Assembly: GCF_910592395.1 (NCBI RefSeq)
Contig: NC_088310.1
Span: 21,399,501 to 21,459,500, forward strand
Reading direction: 5' to 3'
Origin: Lineus longissimus
Taxonomy: Eukaryota > Nemertea > Pilidiophora > Heteronemertea > Lineidae
Length of the DNA: 60,000 bases
The notes beneath the pieces were generated by a model. It was not told the origin of the DNA and did not search any database. It worked only from the letters and a program-made list of their open reading frames with translations. Position 1 is the stretch's first letter; the number at the start of each line of letters is the position of its first letter. Made by a program: the position numbers and the translations under genes. Shown here piece by piece: positions 53,401-60,000 of the stretch.

Positions 53401-56400
53401 GACGATAGATGAGAGCCTTGCTGGTAGGAAAGCATCAGTCCTCTCAGCACATCTTGATATCTTTGGACTGGATGATGAAGATAAGGTAACTACGAAACTT
53501 GCTTGAAAATTTGGACACAGAGGCCAAACTGTAGGAGAGGGGGGCTGACCTGATGGGGCCAACATAATTCGTCACATATCCACAACCTCAGTCACAAGGG
53601 TCCTCCAGTCACTATTTGGTTTTGTATGGGCAGGAACCCCTATTGACAATCATGCAGAAAGTCAATGAAGCTATATAGTTTTTTCAATAGTGTGATGCTG
53701 TGGCATAGACAATTAACATGTGTTTTGTGTCAGCCTGTGCAGTGACCATCTCAATATCCAACTATGCCGGGTTTCGTATCGCCTATTTCTAGCATTGGAG
53801 ACTGGACTGCAGTCTTACCTCCAGCAATGTCACAATTCTGGCAGAAGACTAGTACAGAGTACAGTCAAGTGCCTTGCCCATGGACACCAACTAGGATGCA
53901 TATACCTTGGTTTACATGCCCAAAGCTAAGTTAGAAATACTGACCACTGCTTCATACTCTAAATACAGGTGTTATGAATATTAGGCCTATATATTGTTTT
54001 AGATAACTCAGAGTGTGAATGTTGTGTAGAAGAACCTTGCTCTAAGGCATGCCTTCATTATCCCTTTAGCCTTGTCTTAGGAATGGTTGATATTTGCATG
54101 AAGGAACATTAGAGCTACTTACAACGAACCTGATCCGCTTCTGTGAACTAATTGAGCTGCTACATTAGTGCACGAATCAAGTGAGAGCTTCAGTTTGATC
54201 ATGGACCTTGGCTAATCACTACCTAGGTGCTGGCTGCCTGCTTTCAATTCAAGGATACTATATATTAAAGTTAATGGAGTGCAAGCACATTTCAAACGGC
54301 CCTCAAACCATAATCCTTGGTAAGGTTTGGAGTGTATCATGGTCGCAACCAGATTGATTCTGGAAGATTGTTTAACAGAGATAAGATCAGGAAACATCAG
54401 CATTAGTGCTTTCATTTACAGCCATATTTTAGCAACTTGATTGTTCACTTGAACTTTCTTTGGCAGAATGACCATACTTCCGATGGAATGTGGTGTTAGT
54501 TCAACTGAACCTAAGAAATAAAGTTCAAACAATATTTCTAATAATTGTTCCGCATTCTCCCATTTTCCAGGGCCTGCACCTCCCAACCCAAAAAGTGACA
54601 GCCAATGGTGAAGACGCTGCAATGGAGCAGCGTTGTAACACGGGGGACGAGCCACGGTTCATCCCGTTGGTGGAACGCCTTATCAAGACACACTCAGTAT
54701 GGTACCTCCCTATGGTGGATAGAGCAGGGGCCATGAAATCTCTCAATGGCAAGGAAGATGGGGTAAATGATAATGGACTATTTTGATTCTTTTGTTTCAA
54801 AATCTTGAAAAAATGGAAGCTATTCGGGGACAGGCAAAATCTTTGCTCACGAGACAGACTGGCCATGGCAATACTGAGGATGGTGCTGGTGCCGTGCTGA
54901 AAACAATTCCACAAAAAAGTGCCTTAAACCTTGGTCCTCTTTTCAATATGGTTGCAAAATCCAATCAGGATATTGGTATCCAGGTCAGAAGCTCATATTC
55001 ATTTTTGTTTGAACTATGGAAAATATTTTACAGATACCAAATTTCCCAGACGTTGAAACAAAAAATGACTTTCAAAGACTTATACTATTCCTTCATTATA
55101 TCCAGGTGTTTATTGTTAGGCAGTCAAGTCACAAGGATACCATGGCCCTTTCGTTCAGATTTGCTGCCAAGCCTGGAGGTTTTGACCACTACCTGATTGA
55201 GTTCACAGGTCGTGGGTTGAGGATTGAGGGCTCCCTACACTTCTTCCCTGTGATGCCTATGCTGATTGCCCACTATATCGAGAAACTGTAAGTCTACAAT
55301 ACAAATAAAAATTGCTCTTCCAAAACATAATTTACATCACAGATGATGTCTGCTCTTGGGCAGTAGAGCCAGGTGATACAGAACGGTGGAGCGCCAGCTT
55401 TGTGATCGGAAGGTCACAGGTTCAATACCCGTCCAATGCCACTTTGTAACTCTCAACTGGTCTGAATTGTCCTTGTGTGGGCTAGATTGTAGCTGCTCTT
55501 GGTTCTCCAGAAAGGTTTCTTAATAGGCAGGGTAATATTACGCTGCCAGTAGGATTTGCTGCCATCTATTTGATAAGTGCAGAACTAGGTTCATTCTTTC
55601 ATGCCTTGTTTTCATTTTTTTCAGCGATGAGCTACCATGCCAACTGCGTCTTCCAGGAGCCATACTCAAAGCCAACACCTCTCACGAATTGAACTCCATT
55701 GCATTATTAGGAAAAGGTAAATATTTAGCTTCTTAAAGATTGAGTCAACAGATGGGCTTCATCCAATGAAGATTAACCAAGTGCCAGTCTTGAAGAATGG
55801 ATGGATGCAAACTTCTGTTTTGGCTCTGCCTAACTTGCTTGAATTTTAATGCGAAACCCATCATGATATTTTTTTCTAAATGCAGCAAGTGTGCCAACAT
55901 CAGACCATACTTCTTTCATCTGCAAGCTCCTTATGACTAATACAATTTCCATTATTTCAGACTTCTGGACCTCCTCACTGATCGAGTGGAGCAAACCTCA
56001 CAACACTGTCGTGACAAGTCTCATAGACATCCAGCCATATCAATCTTGTCCAAGCTCCCACAGTGTAAGCTCACCAGTCACCATCAGCGACTTATCAAAG
56101 AAGAGAATAACAAAAGACATTCTTCTCTCTCCGTCTTCTGATTTCGATACATCAGATTTACCGGATAGTTTGTTCCAAGTTCCACAAACGGAGTGCTTCA
56201 TGTCAAATTTGAAACCAATGGATAGTTCTGGCACTGGGACAACAAGTTCTCAGAACTCATCGAGTTCTCAGCCATCTATGAAATCGGATGGCTCAATGAA
56301 CAGGGTGCTCATGTCTTCCAATAGCCCTCATGTGCAAAAATCTGAACTTTATTCCTTCGATACTGAAGATTTACATGGTCAAAATCAAATGGGTCATGAA

Positions 56401-59400
56401 TCATTCATTTCGACAACTGCGATCAGTATTGGTGATAGTTTAGATACTACTGGTTTTGATCAGGAGGACTCTGTTGCTGATAGTGGTGGAGAATCGGACA
56501 TTTCGAGTGACGGAATGGAAGATGGGGTCAGGGATATGTCAGCTCAGAAAGACAGTGAGATGTTTTTCAAGGATAGCAGCCCGTACTGTAAGGGTGACTT
56601 TCGGGATCGTTTGAGCGATTACGAAGATGTCTGGACTCCGACTCCAGACATGGATAAAAAAGACAATGAATTTAACATAGGAAACATAAAAACTACTGCT
56701 ACTAAACTGAACAATAACACTGAGCTTGCTAAAGCACAGGAAGAGTTCCGGAACAATCTAAATGCATTGACACGTGCCCTGTCTCTGAGTACAGGCAGTC
56801 TCAATATGCATTGTGAGGCAAAGTCGCCTCATATTCTAAAAAGTCCAGGTCATGTTGGGTTCATGAACCCGGGCTTTGGTTGCATTAGCAAACAAATGAG
56901 TGTAGAAAGTTTGAACATGAATCAGGACATTACCAAACGGTCACCGCTCATTCAGCCATATTCAAAGGAAGGGATTTTCAATCCAGGATTTAAAGACTCA
57001 TCTTTGGACCGAAGCACTATGAACTCTAAAAGTAGCACAGAAGGAAAAATCACAGAAGTGGATTATACTTTCGAATTACCTGACGTGTCTCAGGTGACTA
57101 AGAGACCAGAAAAGTTAGACATCATACCAGTATTCGAAACTAAGAAGATGTCGTATACCAGCACGTTAACTTATGAGAGGAAGCAGAAGAAAACAGAACA
57201 CACACATGTTCCTGATGTTCATGTGACTGAAGTCAGACTTCAGGTCAATCAAACACAAGCAGAATCTGTTCCAGTCAAACCACAGAAGCCACGCCCTCCT
57301 CCACTGAATCTTACGGCTGTGAACCAAGACACTGATGCAAGGCTGAGGAAATTCTCTAGTCCTCCTTATGCCGAACCCGTAGATGCCATATCCCCAGACA
57401 CGTGGGTGCCTAGGAGTCCGAGTAGATGCCCAGCTAGTCCTGGAAAATTTCCGGTAAATCCTAAGAGGGGCCCAGTTAGTCAAAGTACAGGACCTATAAG
57501 AGCAACTAAGGCTTTGAGCATGCATGATGAACATGGGCAGTTAAAACAGGACTACAGACCAAAGAGTCAAACTGAGGTGAAACCAATTGAGGCTAAAAGT
57601 GGGGCTAAAACTGATGCTCCTTCTAACATGTCCAACTCCAAGAAAAACCCACCCATCCCACCGCGCATTGGATGGGTTCGGAGGAGAAAGTCTGCACCTA
57701 GCTTCCCGCTGAATGCAAATGTTCGAAAGTTGCTATCTGGCAAAGGAAAAGAGAAGGAACAACCACTGACAGTGTCGCCTCCTATGGGTAGACCTCCTCT
57801 TGGTCAGAAGCTTAACCAGAAATCAAATAGTAGGGATCAACCGTTGTCGAGGTCGGAGCCCCATGGCAACCTTGTCACAAACCAAGGTTCATTAGAGTTC
57901 TCAAATGCATCCAATCAACATATAAAGTTACACCGTTTGAATGGATTCAGTAGCGCAGTTCAAAATGGTGGAAGGTATAGGTTGTCGTCTCCTCCAGAGT
58001 TTCCTCTGCGCCAGGAGAAACCAGTGCCATTCCCCGTTACCAAGGAGGAGGTAGCTGTGACAAAAGATGATTCATACAGTGATGGCACTCCCCCAAGGGC
58101 CACTGCCCAATCAGAGTCAAACAAGGGAATGTTCGAAAAATTGGAATCAATTGAAGACGTCCCTGAGAATCCTGAAGAACTGGATTCGTTGGATGCTACT
58201 AAGAAAGTTAAACCAGGGCGAAGACGGAGACTCCTAGGGCGGCCTTTGTCACTCAAGGTCGAGAAAGCACTTCCTCAATTCAACAAAAAAGAAGCAAAGC
58301 GATCCCTTTCCTTAAAAAAGTTGAAAGGTTCTCCAGTAATTTCAGAACAGCTGCCTCTTCCAGCGGATACAACCGTTCAAGAAACGAGCCCTAAAGGTTC
58401 AAAGAAATCTTTCAGCATAAAGGGGGACAAATCCATTGAAAGTTTGAGTGGGAGTAGATCCTCATTCGGTCATCCATGTTCAATCTTTGGGTGTCAGTCG
58501 TCGCTCGATCGTGATTGTCCACTGTCTGATACATCGAGTTTCAAATCTTTCTCAACAACTGATCTCAGTACCAAAGGTGCTGACAGATATGACTCTGAAG
58601 AAGTGAAGTCTTCAGAAAATGTTCAGAGGAATGTGAGATCCTCTGCAGATTATGATGATAGTACATGTACTTTATCTGTTATATCTGACCGGACTTCTTT
58701 TTCGGATACGTCGACTGTTGAGGATTTAATCCGAGCTTGTTCCCCACAACTAACTCTCAAACCAGTGTGTCAGTTAACGAAGGAAAATGTTCAACGTTTA
58801 TCTGCCTATGACAACCTCCATTGTATCGATGAACTTCAGTCCCCTGGGGAGAGTGTCGCTACTGTGTTCTGCAAACCATGGGATAGTACGATATGGGAGA
58901 ATTTGCTTACAGATAACAAAGAGGGGAAGAATCTTCCTTTGGAGGTTACACAGGCTGTCCAAGAATGGATGACAAGATCGGGAAGTCTTAGTGATGTTGG
59001 ATACACCCCTGCTCCTTTCACTGGCAAGACTGGTACGGCATCTGTTGCGGACAGCTGGACATATCAAGCAGGAGAATCAGAGCCAGCCACTCCACAGATT
59101 ATCAATCCTCCTAGTTTGACACCTGTTCCCGGCTCTCCCAGCAGATCTAGTATCAAGGAGTCGAGCCCAAGAGCAAGTCTGCAAGGCGTCAGTGGCCATG
59201 AACCTAGCCCCAGGGCAAGTCTGCAACACCCACGGACATCATCTTTGCGGAGTACCCCAGATCGTGACCATCTTGATTCATCAAGTAAAAGATCATTACG
59301 CAATTCCTGCGGTATCGATATTGTTTCGCCAAGTGTACATGTTCATGAAGATGCGGATAACGTTTCAAATTCATGGGTGAATCTCTCATTGGATGAACGG

Positions 59401-59906
59401 CGGCCATCCTTCGCCATGGAAGCAGTGGAAGACATGTGTTTGACTTCCCAGTCTCCTCAACAACGACATCAACATCTCCAATACGAAGATGACAAGTCTG
59501 ATGTTAGTGAAAGCTTTAGGAATAGGATCATGCCATATTTAGGTAAGAATATTTCCCAACCAGCACCGTCAATGATGGCACAAACAAGTTGGAGCCCGTT
59601 GATGTCCCAGAGTGCCTCTGTCAAGAACTAATTAAGATTGTGAGGGTTGCAAGGATCTTTGAGACTCGCGAAAAGCTTCCATTATATCTTGTAACATGTT
59701 TAAATAGTCTTTCAAGTTAGCAATAGTATGAGGAGATGACACAAAAATGATTGTTTGGCATACAAGGATTGTTTTTTTCGTGCTCCATCATAATTGGTCT
59801 CAATCAGTTCACCCACAATTATTCTAATTCCAGGTGCCAGGAAAGTTCATAGTCTCAGAAACAAGGAAAAGGACCCTGGACTCAGAATCAGGGATTCCAT
59901 ATCTAG
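38422..59906 (+). CDS. RIN: Ras and Rab interactor (RIN2/3-like), 3' partial
   Basis: RIN proteins are Rab5 exchange factors acting in endocytosis and receptor signalling, with an N-terminal SH2 domain, a proline-rich disordered stretch, and C-terminal RH, VPS9 and Ras-association domains. Exons read here: 38422-38478 (first exon A, or 42510-42590 as first exon B), 49605-49717, 53353-53485, 54571-54762, 55106-55287, 55625-55716, 55961-59542, 59834-59906; all phases agree, giving about 1474 aa so far. The SH2 domain (about residues 145-243 with exon A) runs from HSVWYLPMVDRAG through VFIVRQSS to LIAHYIEKL. It is followed by the RIN-specific DELPCQLRLPGAILKANTSH and SIALLGKDFWTSSL. The last exon in the window (GARKVHSLRNKEKDPG...) leads towards the RH domain outside. 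The gene continues past 60000. Confidence 0.9.
38479..42509. other. RIN intron after exon A
   Basis: No recognised gene. Contains an inverted repeat at about 40366-40386 (gaaccacgattggcagaagtt) and 40474-40495 (aacttctgccaaccgtggtcc), 87 bp apart, possibly a small MITE, and a run of about 10 C at 41042. Confidence 0.55.
42510..42590 (+). CDS. RIN: RIN alternative first coding exon B
   Basis: ATG at 42510 opens MMLNGILMDAKLMDGETEPE and ends CTCTCT/gtaagt in phase 0, compatible with the exon at 49605 (LLNSIADDLDFLLNDLYKNP). There is no strong splice acceptor just upstream, so this looks like the start of a transcript from an internal promoter. The alternative is that only one of the exons A and B is real. 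Confidence 0.55.
42591..45574. other. RIN intron, unique part
   Basis: AT-rich intron sequence before the dimeric repeat. No exon, RNA gene or repeat family recognised. Confidence 0.5.
45575..46366. repeat. Dimeric dispersed repeat with GACGAC run and terminal hairpin
   Basis: Two related units, about 305-313 bp apart. The block ctgtgaccttgaaaag-aggtcaaatcaaa occurs at 45709 and 46021; tttggccccct...ggccaaac...gggtacatgtgtac...aagaaacgtgcc occurs at about 45855 and 46159. The right end is gacgacgacgacgacgga and then the hairpin ctcacctccgctaagaggtgag with an A-rich tail; the left end starts with a similar gctcacctcatgtggagg. I recall elements of this form from several marine invertebrate genomes; the class is uncertain. 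Confidence 0.8.
47399..47592. repeat. 96-bp tandem duplication
   Basis: Two apparently identical 96-bp copies, starting atgtcgttgaggttcacgta at 47399 and at 47495, in a RIN intron. Period is a multiple of three, so an ORF runs through both copies, but nothing supports coding. Confidence 0.92.
49970..50370. mobile_element. TIR element (MITE), about 400 bp
   Basis: Ends are inverted: AGCCGCACTTACACCAC on the left and, on the opposite strand, AGCTGCGCTTACACCAC on the right. Inside, further inverted pieces (ggaccaccaatcttgg / ccaatttgt-gcggcaatg, ggtggtgtaagtgc) are seen. The element is more GC-rich than its surroundings. No coding capacity. No clear target duplication. Confidence 0.7.
50371..53352. 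other. RIN intron, remaining part
   Basis: No exon or RNA gene recognised. A 125-codon minus-strand ORF (50476-50853) has no recognisable domain. A run of about 12 C is at 51547. Confidence 0.5.
53710..53935 (-). repeat. Possible interspersed repeat fragment
   Basis: On the minus strand, tgtccatgggcaaggcactt resembles a block seen in many animal SINE/LINE tails (tgtccttgggcaaggcactt, from memory). Borders not defined; weak support. Confidence 0.3.
54571..55716 (+). CDS. RIN: RIN SH2-domain exons
   Basis: Exons 54571-54762, 55106-55287 and 55625-55716. SH2 features: VWYLPMVDRAGAMKSL (start, RIN proteins have VWLQLSL here), the phosphotyrosine-binding Arg in VFIVRQSSHKDTMALSFRF, and HYLIEFTGRGLRIEGSLHFF. 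The binding Arg is kept, so phosphopeptide binding is likely. The following LPCQLRLPGAI corresponds to LPFTLRLPQAI of human RIN proteins and fixes the family. Confidence 0.92.
55360..55535 (+). mobile_element. tRNA-derived SINE head in RIN intron
   Basis: gtggagcgccagctttgtga, then tcggaaggtcacaggttcaa and tacccgtccaatgcca, reads like a decayed tRNA with a B box (GGTTCAATACC, about 55419-55429) and a degenerate A-box region. The 5' part does not pair well enough for a functional tRNA. Lies between two SH2 exons. Confidence 0.6.
55961..59542 (+). CDS. RIN: RIN giant disordered exon (3582 bp)
   Basis: One uninterrupted exon of about 1194 codons, from DFWTSSLIEWSKPHN to the donor TTAG/gtaaga at 59542. 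The reading frame stays open past it to a stop at 59629-59631, which would give a short alternative C-terminus if the intron is retained. Composition is Ser/Pro/Lys/Asp rich, and no folded domain is visible. Motifs: NPGF twice (about 56865 and 56980), KPQKPRPPPL (about 57277), NPPIPPR followed by VRRRKSAPSFP (about 57648-57705, SH3-type and 14-3-3-type sites), RRRLLGRPLSLK, and SPRASLQ twice (about 59165 and 59207). It takes the place of the proline-rich region of vertebrate RIN2/3 but is longer. Confidence 0.93.
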
Positions 59907-60000
59907 GTGAGATGAAAGTCAGTCACACCAGGTGCCTGTGGAAAAAAAAATTCTTAACAGTCTTTATCTCCCTGCACATGATCAAGAATGGAAGGCCTTG

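Noticed and set aside
54783-55196. 137-codon ORF overlapping the SH2 exon
   Set aside because: Wrong frame for the SH2 exon at 55106; the RIN frame is fixed by FIVRQSS and by phase with both neighbours.
55381-55445. A tRNA gene
   Set aside because: B box present but the 5' half does not form a cloverleaf; better explained as a SINE head.
55891-55960. Start of the long ORF before the giant exon
   Set aside because: The first 70 bases are intron ending in attatttcag; the exon starts at 55961 in phase with the exon ending at 55716.

Overview
The window is nuclear DNA of an invertebrate animal. Genes are split into short exons with GT/AG introns, there is no operon-like ORF packing, and the intergenic and intronic DNA is full of LINE remnants, terminal-inverted-repeat elements, tRNA-derived SINE heads and minisatellites. 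The palindromes TACATGTA and TAGGCCTA recur, as does a satellite-like element ending in GACGAC runs plus a CTCACCT/AGGTGAG hairpin. From memory these are common in marine invertebrates (echinoderms, hemichordates, molluscs, brachiopods). The phylum cannot be fixed from the window.

Three protein genes are supported, all on the + strand. (1) 1485-18352: the 3' fourteen coding exons of a K+-dependent Na+/Ca2+ exchanger of the SLC24A3/4 type; the N-terminal exon(s) lie upstream. (2) 24150-28025: a complete eight-exon MNAT1 (MAT1, the RING subunit of the CDK-activating kinase/TFIIH), 331 aa. (3) 38422 to beyond 60000: the 5' part of a RIN (Ras and Rab interactor) gene, with two candidate first exons, an SH2 domain split over three exons and a single disordered exon of about 3.6 kb; the RH, VPS9 and RA domains would lie beyond the window.

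Layout. 1-1484: no gene found. 3196-4870: about eight 207-211 bp tandem repeats ending 12 bp before an exchanger exon. 6590-13076: a large intron with an internally deleted RTE-type LINE (minus strand) and a very degenerate tandem array. 18353-20264: probable 3' UTR. 20640-23877: a transposon cluster (5'-truncated LINE, two TIR elements in a row with flanking direct repeats, a foldback hairpin). 24010-24149: MNAT1 promoter with CRE-like and twin CCAAT motifs. 28026-38335: 3' UTR then unannotated DNA. 38479-54570: RIN introns with several repeat elements.

The most notable biological point is gene order. In human, SLC24A4-RIN3 (14q32) and SLC24A3-RIN2 (20p11) are neighbouring pairs in the same orientation. 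A single SLC24A3/4-like gene followed by a RIN gene on the same strand looks like the unduplicated ancestral pair, here with MNAT1 between them. The three products (membrane Ca2+ exchange, CDK7 activation/transcription, Rab5 signalling) do not form one pathway; the link is synteny.
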